Below are positions 35,224 to 44,097 of a DNA stretch of 49,457 nt, one piece after another (position 1 is the first letter of the stretch; each line of letters begins with the position of its first letter). The position numbers were made by a program, and so were the translations under genes. The notes below the pieces were generated by a model. That model had not been told where the DNA came from. It saw only the letters and a program-made list of their open reading frames with translations, and made no database searches. Source of the stretch: an uncultured Alphaproteobacteria bacterium (GTDB lineage: Bacteria > Pseudomonadota > Alphaproteobacteria > Paracaedibacterales > CAITNM01); assembly GCA_903874955.1 (NCBI GenBank), contig CAIQTY010000002.1, positions 1 through 49,457 on the forward strand, read 5' to 3'.

Positions 35224-36171
35224 CTATTGCCTGACCAAAGTCGTTCTAAGCGCTACTAACCATACTACCATAGCCCATGCTTGGTGGATTAGAGCAACGC
35301 TAAGCGGTACCATTAGTAGCAGGGTAGAAATTCCGAGCAGTACTTGGATAACAAGCTTAATTCCAAGCAAACGATAGACGTTTCCATACTTTACCCATAA
35401 AAATAGGCTGTATGATAGAGTTATAAGAGCAATAACCCGATGAAGCCACTGAACCATCGCTGGATTATTCATGAAATTTTTCCAAAGGGGATGATAAAAA
35501 TTCCATTCAGATGGAATCCACTGACCTTCCATTAAAGGGAAGGTGTTATACATAAGGCCAGCCTTAAGTCCTGCCACATAGGCGCCATAGATAATCGTTA
35601 GGCTAATTAACACAAGCAGCACCAAATTTTTTGGATTAAGTTTGTTAAATTCCTTACTTTGAAAACGCCAGAGCGAGATTGCAAGAATCGATAAAATAAT
35701 AAATGCCATGACAAGGTGAATACACAAGCGGATGTGGCTAACCGCCGGGCCTGCCTTCAGCCCGCTTTTGACCATCCACCAGCCAATGATGCCTTGCAGC
35801 CCCCCTAGAGCAAAAACAATCCCAATACGTCCTCTTAGCCAACCGGGGAGATGTTTAAAGAGAAAAAACAGCGGCAATAAAACCAAAATACCGACAATAC
35901 GCCCAAGTAATCGGTGACCATATTCCCACCAATAAATAGTTTTAAATTCCTGCAACGCCATCCCCTTATTCACGTGAACATATTCTGGGCTTTGTTTATA
36001 CAAATTAAATTCTATTTCCCAGTCGTTTTCAGTGAATGGCGGCAGTATATGAAGGGGCTTCCACTGGGTCATCGATAGTCCAGAATGGGTAAGCCGTGTT
36101 GCTCCACCTACCACCACCATTAACATTACGGCAACTATTAAAGATTTTAACCAGGTTGAAACGTGAGCCAT
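35224..36171 (-). CDS. ctaA: Heme A synthase, COX15/CtaA type
   Basis: Oxidises the C8 methyl of heme O to make heme A for cytochrome aa3 oxidase, in the inner membrane. The COX15 type is shown by GGATRLTHSGLSMTQWKPLHILPP near the N-terminus, EYVHVNKGMALQEFKTIYWWEYGHRLLGR with the heme histidine, and WLHRVIALITL in the second half. Eight hydrophobic segments fit 315 residues. Its presence implies an aerobic respiratory chain with an aa3-type oxidase. Confidence 0.94.
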   Translation of the reverse strand: MAHVSTWLKSLIVAVMLMVVVGGATRLTHSGLSMTQWKPLHILPPFTENDWEIEFNLYKQSPEYVHVNKGMALQEFKTIYWWEYGHRLLGRIVGILVLLPLFFLFKHLPGWLRGRIGIVFALGGLQGIIGWWMVKSGLKAGPAVSHIRLCIHLVMAFIILSILAISLWRFQSKEFNKLNPKNLVLLVLISLTIIYGAYVAGLKAGLMYNTFPLMEGQWIPSEWNFYHPLWKNFMNNPAMVQWLHRVIALITLSYSLFLWVKYGNVYRLLGIKLVIQVLLGISTLLLMVPLSVALIHQAWAMVVWLVALRTTLVRQ

Positions 36172-36326
36172 TGAAATTCTATTAACTGTTTTTCTTTAGC
36201 CTATGAGGCAGAAATATTTTCAGCAAGACTGTTTTAAAAAAAACGCAATTATATTTTAATATTACGCATTAATAATTCATTAACTCTTTTATTGCATATT
36301 ATAGTTGTTAACAAAGGAGTTTTAAT

Positions 36327-36908
36327 ATGAAAAATAGAAAACTAAAATCACTATTAGTAGCATTACTAATTTGCGGAGCACATATTTATGGGAGCTCACC
36401 TACTCAACATAAAGGAGATGCTGACGCCGTAAAAGGAATGGAAGAAAACGACTGTACTTCTATAGAGATCAAGTACGAGGAACTTGAAAAAATGTTTAAG
36501 TCTGCTCCACCTCCTGAAGTTGAAAAGCAATTAAAAGAAAAGTTAGTAAAGGGTAAAACCGGGTACCGAATTTTATTTGAAAAACTAAACCCCAGTCAAA
36601 AAATAGATCAAAAAGTGCTTGATTTAGTGCCGAATCTTATTGCTATGCATTTTGAAAATTGTATGGACTTAGCTCCTCAGGGATTTATTGACATTATCAA
36701 AATGAAAGAAACTAGCATTGAACATTTAGTTTTTAAAGGGTGTGGAAAACTTATTAACAAGGGCGGATTTAAGCAATTTATAGATAATATGAAACAAAAG
36801 CCCTCTAAGCTAAAGACAATAGAAGCAAAGGATATTAAGGTTGAAATATCTGAAAAAGAACAGTTTGACAAGGTGTTTACTAAAGTCAAACTCACAAGCC
36901 TTAGTTAA
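36327..36908 (+). CDS. Small exported LRR-like protein
   Basis: 193-residue product with a signal peptide ending near AHIYG (residue 22) and then SSPTQHKGD. Residues of about 100-165 contain repeats reminiscent of cysteine-type leucine-rich repeats (MHFENCMDLAPQGFIDII, EHLVFKGCGKLINKGGFKQF). The first half is helical and charged. An AAAGGAG ribosome binding site lies 9 bases before the ATG. No enzyme motif is visible. It is followed by a hairpin terminator and another exported gene, and resembles the LRR protein at 42847 in style. Confidence 0.6.
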   Translation: MKNRKLKSLLVALLICGAHIYGSSPTQHKGDADAVKGMEENDCTSIEIKYEELEKMFKSAPPPEVEKQLKEKLVKGKTGYRILFEKLNPSQKIDQKVLDLVPNLIAMHFENCMDLAPQGFIDIIKMKETSIEHLVFKGCGKLINKGGFKQFIDNMKQKPSKLKTIEAKDIKVEISEKEQFDKVFTKVKLTSLS

Positions 36909-36930
36909 ATAGCAAAAATTAAAATGCTTT

Positions 36931-36964
36931 ACCTTGAGATGTTAATTCCATTAGATCTCAAGGT
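36931..36964 (+). terminator. Hairpin terminator after the small LRR-like gene
   Basis: ACCTTGAGAT and ATCTCAAGGT form a perfect 10-bp stem with a 14-nt loop, 22 bp after the stop. Only a weak T-rich tail (TATTTC) follows, so efficiency is uncertain. Confidence 0.6.
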
Positions 36965-37136
36965 TATTTCAAGCAAAGCATCTTTAAAAATTTTTAAAAA
37001 TGCATACCTTCGGGGCGTATTGACAGCATAGATGGAAATCGTTAAATAAATTAATTGCTTTTAAGCATTTATTTTGGCAATTTAATAACTATTTAAAGAT
37101 TTTATTAACATTATTGCTAAAAAAGGATACGTTATC

Positions 37137-38348
37137 ATGAATAAACAAAATAAAACAATCAAAATGAGGGTACCTTTACTGGTGCTGTTGTCTTCGATTT
37201 TTTGTCTAGCAAGCACTGTACATGGGTCTTCAGAGAGCTCTTCGGATCAAACTCCCCCAAGCAAAAAAGTATTAGTTTGTGCACTAAAAGCTGCAGGCTT
37301 TGATTACGTGGTTGGAAATAGAGAAGATGCTCCGTTAATAGGCAGTAGCTCTTCAAATGCCAACAACAATGTATTCACCAATTTTGTAGGAAATTATACC
37401 CATGAAAAAGTTGGCGCTAAAGAGCCAACTGGTTGCATCAACATGCAACATTTTTCACCTATCTATACTTTTGATAACAACAATCGACCAGTGGCTGGAC
37501 ACACGGGCTTTCAAGCTGAAATTCAAAGGTATTTTCAAGAAAATCTAAATCAAGAAGCAATCGCTCAGCATTTTGTACTATGGTATTTACTAGGTTTTGC
37601 ACTGTTAGATGGTGCGGACATGCTATTGCAGGTCGACCATGATGGCAGGATCAATGTTATGCAGAAGCTGCATCAAGGGTATTTTGGTTGGAACAAAGAT
37701 GATAATAATCAGCAAATCAATGTTCAACAGCAGTTTAAAAGGCCGCATGTACTGCACGGCCTTCCTAGCAAAGCGGTAAAAGAAATGGGTTGGTTTATCG
37801 AAAAGAATAAAGCCAAACTTTCAGCACTAAAAGATTTATTCCCTTACGAAATGCAAGCAGGGTTTAAACAGCGTTTAGAGGAATTAGGATCATATAGTCA
37901 ATACTGGGAAAAATATAGCCCATTTGATATTTTTATTCTAATGTGTGTTCGCAATAATGTTAAATCATTTCATGAAGATTACTTGGGAATTCTTAAATCA
38001 GATGGCACAAGAGAAATCAGTCAAGCACGAAGAGATTTTCAACCGGAAAATTGGTACAACCATTCAAGACCGTCTATTTTTAGTTGTTTCGCTGATACAT
38101 TAATAATGAGCACACTTGCACAAGGAAATACTGTTGATGCAGCGGCCCTAAAAGATTCTTTGTGTCTTGTGAATGAAAATCATCCAGCAAATATAGAGAA
38201 TTATTCTAACGATGAAATAATAAGTAGTTATACACGTCTAATAGAACATTTAAAAAGTCAAAATAGTGACCGCGAAGCAGCAAGACTATTAAATGCCGTT
38301 GGGCGGGATCGAATCAAACTGCAAGCTGCCTCTGGCAGTCATTCCTAA
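37137..38348 (+). CDS. Exported protein of unknown function
   Basis: Not recognised. A 403-residue product with a signal peptide (PLLVLLSSIFCLASTVHG, residues 13-30), directly followed by SSESSSDQTPP. The mature part is mostly globular, with blocks such as CALKAAGFDYVVGNREDAPL, HFVLWYLLGFALLDGADMLL and a long charged C-terminus. It has several conserved-looking His/Asp pairs (QVDHDG) but no motif I can name. AAGGAT precedes the ATG. The upstream 230 bp include the preceding hairpin and a TTTATTAAC box at 37101-37109. Probably an effector or surface protein, by layout only. Confidence 0.58.
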   Translation: MNKQNKTIKMRVPLLVLLSSIFCLASTVHGSSESSSDQTPPSKKVLVCALKAAGFDYVVGNREDAPLIGSSSSNANNNVFTNFVGNYTHEKVGAKEPTGCINMQHFSPIYTFDNNNRPVAGHTGFQAEIQRYFQENLNQEAIAQHFVLWYLLGFALLDGADMLLQVDHDGRINVMQKLHQGYFGWNKDDNNQQINVQQQFKRPHVLHGLPSKAVKEMGWFIEKNKAKLSALKDLFPYEMQAGFKQRLEELGSYSQYWEKYSPFDIFILMCVRNNVKSFHEDYLGILKSDGTREISQARRDFQPENWYNHSRPSIFSCFADTLIMSTLAQGNTVDAAALKDSLCLVNENHPANIENYSNDEIISSYTRLIEHLKSQNSDREAARLLNAVGRDRIKLQAASGSHS

Positions 38349-38509
38349 TGCAGTTATAAAAACCAGCCCATAGAAGTAGGCTGGAAATCATCAAGGGATG
38401 TGTAATTTATTTTACACCTCTTACGCTATTTTGTTATTTTAGCAAATTTTTCTTAGGCAACAGAGTTGTTTAGACTCAGCAAACTAGGCATAATGGACAA
38501 AATTTTTAG

Positions 38510-39781
<1,272 letters not shown>

Positions 39782-39796
39782 AAATTAAGGATTTTC

Positions 39797-40093
39797 ATGG
39801 GAGGTAGACTCCGTCATATTATATTTCCTGTCATGATCGTAGCAATGATCGTGTACTTTACTTACCATATCTTCCAGGGCCAACGTGGCGTGTTGGCATG
39901 GATACGCCTTGATAAAAAGTTAAAAGAGCAGGAAAGTATTTTAAACGATCTGACTCAAGAAAAAGAATCTTTAGAAAAAGAAGCTTATTTGCTTAGACCA
40001 GACAGTTTAGATGTTGATTTATTAGAAGAAAAAGCAAGGCAAGTCCTGAATTTTGCCCATGTTGATGAAGTTGTTGTTCAAGTAAATGGATAA
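39797..40093 (+). CDS. ftsB: Septum formation initiator FtsB/DivIC family protein
   Basis: Bitopic division protein that links FtsQ and FtsL at the septum. The 98-residue product has one membrane helix (IIFPVMIVAMIVYFTYHIF) followed by a periplasmic coiled coil (DKKLKEQESILNDLTQEKESLEKEA) and the RPDSLDVDLLEEKARQVL end typical of this family. AAGGA precedes the ATG. Its place right after eno is the common alphaproteobacterial arrangement, where pdhA usually follows; here another gene does. Confidence 0.88.
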   Translation: MGGRLRHIIFPVMIVAMIVYFTYHIFQGQRGVLAWIRLDKKLKEQESILNDLTQEKESLEKEAYLLRPDSLDVDLLEEKARQVLNFAHVDEVVVQVNG

Positions 40094-41072
40094 AAAGACA
40101 ATCAAATTTATTTTGAAATTTTTTATTTTTATTGGGTTTGGATATTTATTTTACGTTTTAACAGTTATTAATGTTTTTCAAGATATTTCACTTGAGCCAA
40201 TCCTTGATAAACCATATACAAGTTTGAAAAATTCACAGCACAAAGATTCTGTTTATCTTATATCGTACGCAGACGGACCAGAAATTTTTTATCAAAATCA
40301 GAACTTTTTAGTCTACTCAGCACTGAACAAGGGGGTGGATCATTTTATTAATTACCGAAGGAATTTGTTGGATAGAGATTTCCTAGAAAAATATGGACAA
40401 ATTTTAAATGAGAAATGTGGCGCTGGGTATTGGCTCTGGAAGCCATGGATAATTTTAAAAACCATGAAATCTACACCTGCAAATGCGACTATTATCTACC
40501 TTGATGCTGGATTCTGCCTTTGCGGAGAGTTAGATGAAATATTTAACTTAAGTAAATTTCACGATGTGATGATAGCAGAAGGTGGTCCAGCTGATGGCTC
40601 AATGTCTTCTATCGTAAAAGAAAAAATTTTAGAAAAATTTGAAATTCCGCTAACAATAGCAAAACAAACTAAGCAAATTTTGGCAAACTTTATAGTTATA
40701 AAAAACACTCCTGCAGCAAGAGAATTTATTGAAAAATGGTTTAAGTTGTGCTGTGAAAAAGATTTGATAACGGGCAATAATTATGGTCCAGGGGATCATT
40801 TGCACGATCAGGCCTTGCTGAACATAACCTATTTAAAATATCCAGAAGGGGTGAAAATCCTAAGACATGACCAATCCACAAAATTCTTATCATGGCACCA
40901 TAGAAAAAATGATAGAAAAACAATAACCCTAACAGCGTATTTAAGAAAGCACCTTACAATTTTTGAAAGAAAGCTATTGAATGCTCCTGTTTTGAAAGAT
41001 ATACGCTATTTTCTTAGAACTAAATTTTCGAATCTTCTGGAAAAACACCCCCAAGCCACCGAAGGACTCTAG
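40086..41072 (+). CDS. Membrane-anchored glycosyltransferase-like protein
   Basis: 328-residue type II membrane protein: one N-terminal helix (FILKFFIFIGFGYLFYVLTV), then a globular domain. The segment CGAGYWLWKPWIILKTM, followed by TIIYLDAGFCL, is the pattern of a family of putative glycosyltransferases in which YLDAG may serve as the metal-binding DxD-like site. Later ILANFIVIKNTPAAREFIEKW and the DQALLNITYLK segment resemble the acceptor half of GT-A enzymes. The ATG overlaps ftsB by 8 bp, so it is translated from the eno-ftsB message. Substrate unknown; the call rests on remembered family resemblance. Confidence 0.55.
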   Translation: MDKKTIKFILKFFIFIGFGYLFYVLTVINVFQDISLEPILDKPYTSLKNSQHKDSVYLISYADGPEIFYQNQNFLVYSALNKGVDHFINYRRNLLDRDFLEKYGQILNEKCGAGYWLWKPWIILKTMKSTPANATIIYLDAGFCLCGELDEIFNLSKFHDVMIAEGGPADGSMSSIVKEKILEKFEIPLTIAKQTKQILANFIVIKNTPAAREFIEKWFKLCCEKDLITGNNYGPGDHLHDQALLNITYLKYPEGVKILRHDQSTKFLSWHHRKNDRKTITLTAYLRKHLTIFERKLLNAPVLKDIRYFLRTKFSNLLEKHPQATEGL

Positions 41073-41183
41073 AAGGCCAAGATTAAGACCTTGTTTTCTA
41101 AAATAAGTATTTAACACAAACCCCATAGACCGACCTATAAAGCTTCTCTAGCATTAAGAGATAGAGCAAAAAATAAATAGATC

Positions 41184-42074
41184 ATGCGCAATGTTTCAAT
41201 TATTTTAGCAGCATCAGGTTGGGGCGCTGCAAATTTTGCAACCGCAGATGGAGCTTTGAACGTTCTTCAAAAAAATATCCTCAAACCTATAATTGATCAT
41301 CCTGATCTTAATTGCATTGTATATTATGCTGCATGGCAGCTGAGCGCGTTAGAAAAAAGTTTCAATCATTCAGTTAAAACAAGAAAAAACAACGTTTTGC
41401 AAGCTACAACCTGGCTGCGTAATTTAGTTGAAGGTGAGATTAAAAAAGGCAATTTTATTCTGGTAATTGGCGGAGACCATTCCCTAGCTATGGGAACCTG
41501 GAGCGGAGTAAAAAATGCAGGTGAGGATTTCGGCCTCATTTGGATTGACGCCCACATGGATGCACATACTTATGAAACAAGTTTATCAAATAATCCCCAT
41601 GGTATGCCCGTAAGCGCCTTGTTAGGATCAGGAGATGCTGCATTTTTAAACCTTGCAAACACTCCTCCTACTCTAAAACCATTTAGTCTTATTCAAACTG
41701 GTATACGTAGCTACGAGGTTGAAGAACAACAATTTTTAGAAAAACTCCAGGTTGAAATTGCGTACCATCACAAACGCTATTCCTATGATGCATTTGAGCA
41801 TTTCACCAAAAGCAGAAATAAACTTCTCAAGCAACATTCTACTTATGGTGTTAGCTTTGATATTGATGGGGTAGATCCCTCCTATTGCCCAGGCACAGGA
41901 ACACCGGCCGATGGCGGCATAGAACTTGAAGCTGTTGAGCAATCTCTAAAAGGGATTGTATTTGACCCTAATTGCATAGGCTTGGAGATTGTTGAGTATA
42001 ATCCCCATTTAGATAAAGATCTGGCAACATTTGCAGCCTTTAAAAAAATTATTGAAACCTTGATATCAATTTAA
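41184..42074 (+). CDS. rocF: Arginase (ureohydrolase family)
   Basis: Hydrolyses arginine to ornithine and urea with a binuclear manganese centre. The metal ligands are visible in GGDHS, DAHMDAH and SFDIDGVDP; NNPHGMPVSALLG fits arginase better than agmatinase. Length 296 is normal. It stands alone, without ornithine or urea genes. In intracellular bacteria arginase may feed on or deplete host arginine, which is inference. Agmatinase or a related guanidino hydrolase remains possible. Confidence 0.86.
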   Translation: MRNVSIILAASGWGAANFATADGALNVLQKNILKPIIDHPDLNCIVYYAAWQLSALEKSFNHSVKTRKNNVLQATTWLRNLVEGEIKKGNFILVIGGDHSLAMGTWSGVKNAGEDFGLIWIDAHMDAHTYETSLSNNPHGMPVSALLGSGDAAFLNLANTPPTLKPFSLIQTGIRSYEVEEQQFLEKLQVEIAYHHKRYSYDAFEHFTKSRNKLLKQHSTYGVSFDIDGVDPSYCPGTGTPADGGIELEAVEQSLKGIVFDPNCIGLEIVEYNPHLDKDLATFAAFKKIIETLISI

Positions 42075-42187
42075 AATTACAAATTAACCGGATTTATTCA
42101 AAATAATAATTTATAATTTCTATAATTATTGATTTTTTATTTATATTTTTTAGGTGCACTAAATAGTATTCACTTTTTAGGAGTCCT

Positions 42188-42746
42188 ATGATGATCTCAA
42201 AACTACTATTACTACCATTCGTTTTAAGCACCCTATTTGGCTCAGAACCAGCTTTTAAAGCGTCTGAATTGACCAATTTTGAAGCTTTCCAACAAACCCG
42301 TACACGGCATAACCTGGTTTGGTTGGATCCCAAAACAGGAACACTCTTGCAAAGACGCCCCTCACAACGCCCCAGAAGCAGGCCCTTTAGTTCCAGCTGC
42401 AAAGGATGATGATGTGGCCCGAGACCTTTCAAATTTAGTATCATTAGTAACAATTGCGCCAGCAGGAATTGTTGGACCAGCAGTTGGCACTGTTTTACCA
42501 AGCTTGCAGGCAATATTCAGCAATCAGGATGATAATAGACTGTACCGACTTGGAGAAAATGTAAGACGCGCTAACAGCGAGTTCTTAACTGATGCTATAG
42601 GGGGTCCAATTTATAAAGTTGATAATCGTGGACAGCACGAGAAAGTTGTTAAAATGTATGATATTACCGACAAGGCCACTTTGGCCGATGCGATATGTAG
42701 ATTATTTCCAGCAGCCCATAGGCCAGCAGCTCAAAGACCTCAGTAA
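42188..42746 (+). pseudogene. Exported protein gene split by a frameshift
   Basis: The ATG at 42188, preceded by AGGAG, opens a signal peptide (MMISKLLLLPFVLSTLFGSEP) and a frame that ends at 42409 in an unnatural Arg/Pro/Ser-rich tail. The next frame, open to 42746, has no ATG start but a more natural protein (PHNAPEAGPLVPAAKDDDVARDLSNL, a hydrophobic VTIAPAGIVGPAVGTVLPSL and a helical end). The two join if one base is skipped around 42350-42375, where the sequence has C-runs. I read it as one gene of about 185 codons with a +1 frameshift. A sequencing error or programmed shift is possible. Confidence 0.6.
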
Positions 42747-42846
42747 ATGCAAGTTCTGGAGCTGCTCATTAATTAACAAAACAGGTTTTAATAAAGGTTA
42801 AATACCCCCTATTAAAATCTGTCAGCAACCCAAAAACTTGTGGTAC

Positions 42847-43629
42847 TTATTGTCGATTCTCAGAATATTCTATTTTTAGTGCCTGTTTAATTTTTGCGAC
42901 TGCTTTATCAGAAGCACTAGTTCCCTGAATGTTTAATTTGCGTAATTTGGTCTGCTTCATCAAGCACCTTAATCCCTCATCATTTAAAGGGCAATTCGTT
43001 CTAGCAATTGGATCATCGCCGTTTATATATAGGGATTCTAACTGGGTATTCCCGCTAATCCCCTCAAGTCCATCGTTTCCAAGTGTAATTGCATCGACCA
43101 AACTAAGATCCTTTAATGGCAATGAACCAAGAAGGCTGTACCTAGCATCTGAAATTCCCCCAAGACCATACAGGTAAAGTGTTTCAAGCGTTGTAGGAAG
43201 AGCTGCGATTACTCGATCGCTCTTGAAGTGGTGTACCTGAGATTTCATATCAAAATACGATAGGCATACCCTAAGAGATGTCAGGTTGTTCAAAGATCTG
43301 AAAAGCTGTATGTAGGCATTTTCTGTGAAAGGACAGAAAGAGCTTGATTTAAATGTTGTAAGTCTAGTGAGTCCCGCAATCGCATGAAGTGATGTATCGG
43401 TAAGGTTTTTGCAGCTTGAAATATCCAAACCTTGCAAATCTCGATTTTGGGTGACATACGCACAAAGTTGTTCATCTGTCGTGTTTTCTTCAAAAGTATA
43501 GTGGTCTATTTCCATTGACCTTGAAGAGCTAGAGCTAGAGCCTAGATTGCCATCACTACCTAGATCGGATGCGGCAAGTTGCCAAGCACTGACTGATGAC
43601 AACAAAGCTAGAATTATAGGGTTTTTTAT
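42847..43629 (-). CDS. Exported leucine-rich-repeat protein with ATA at the expected start
   Basis: The frame contains at least six cysteine-type LRRs (LQGLDISSCKNLTDTSLHAI, LTSLRVCLSYF, LETLYLYGLGGISD, LKDLSLVDAITLGNDGL, LRKLNIQGTSASD), like the AMN1/F-box-type LRRs of eukaryotes. A Ser-rich linker (GSSSSSSRS) follows the N-terminus. The first TTG is at 43608 region, but it cuts a signal peptide in half; starting at the ATA at 43629 gives I/M-KNPIILALLSSVSA, a good signal peptide, with AAAGG 7 bases upstream. So the start is either ATA or a lost ATG. The gene could be a decaying effector or use a rare start. Confidence 0.65.
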   Translation of the reverse strand: MKNPIILALLSSVSAWQLAASDLGSDGNLGSSSSSSRSMEIDHYTFEENTTDEQLCAYVTQNRDLQGLDISSCKNLTDTSLHAIAGLTRLTTFKSSSFCPFTENAYIQLFRSLNNLTSLRVCLSYFDMKSQVHHFKSDRVIAALPTTLETLYLYGLGGISDARYSLLGSLPLKDLSLVDAITLGNDGLEGISGNTQLESLYINGDDPIARTNCPLNDEGLRCLMKQTKLRKLNIQGTSASDKAVAKIKQALKIEYSENRQ

Positions 43630-44097
43630 ATTGGTGCCTTTAAAAAAAAGTTGATTTATAATTTTTTTATAAATAATTATTTTGTAATGAGCAATCCATA
43701 TTTTAAGTAATTAAGAAATTTTATTTAATACCCCCCTCTACGGAGTCTGAAGAATGGCACAGCGATCTTCTTTGGGACGACCTTGAGATGCGTAAACCAT
43801 CGGAATAAATCTCTCGAACTCAAGGCGGTCAAGCACCGACAAAACATCTTCGTGCTTTATGGATAAGTCAGCCTTGAGCTCGTTTGGATGTGTAAACAAA
43901 AATAATTGACTTGAAATCCAGGCGCGTGTTACTTTATCTTGTATAGGAACTGGATTCGTGTTGTTTTCAATGCTTTTTTAGCAGACATAACCTCCTATGC
44001 AAAATTTTTAATCCAAAAATCTCGTTAATTCACTATACATTTTTGTTTTTGCAAGAGGCTCCTCAATTAAGAATTTTTTAATAAATAAATCCACATA
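43630..44097. other. Intergenic region with transposase remnant and promoters
   Basis: About 470 bp between two divergent exported-protein genes. The left 100 bp are AT-rich and should hold the LRR gene promoter. The middle holds the transposase remnant at 43738-43988. The right 110 bp are AT-rich and lead to the 1585-residue gene. Confidence 0.6.
43738..43988 (-). pseudogene. Transposase N-terminal remnant
   Basis: On the minus strand an ATG at 43988 with AGGAGG just upstream begins MSAKKALK but soon stops; a second frame is open for about 80 codons to a TAG at 43738. It encodes SVLDRLEFERFIPMVYASQG followed by RPKEDRCAIL, which resembles the N-terminal region of DDE transposases of IS5/IS1182-like groups. 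It is frameshifted and cut off before the catalytic part. Local GC is higher than the flanks. The family assignment is tentative. Confidence 0.5.

Noticed and set aside
38363..38384. CCAGCC/GGCTGG hairpin after the 403-residue protein gene as a terminator
   Set aside because: Short stem, 10-nt loop and no T-run; too weak to list.
42094..42513. Minus-strand 139-codon frame
   Set aside because: Antisense of the frameshifted exported gene; Leu-rich low-complexity translation without a plausible start.
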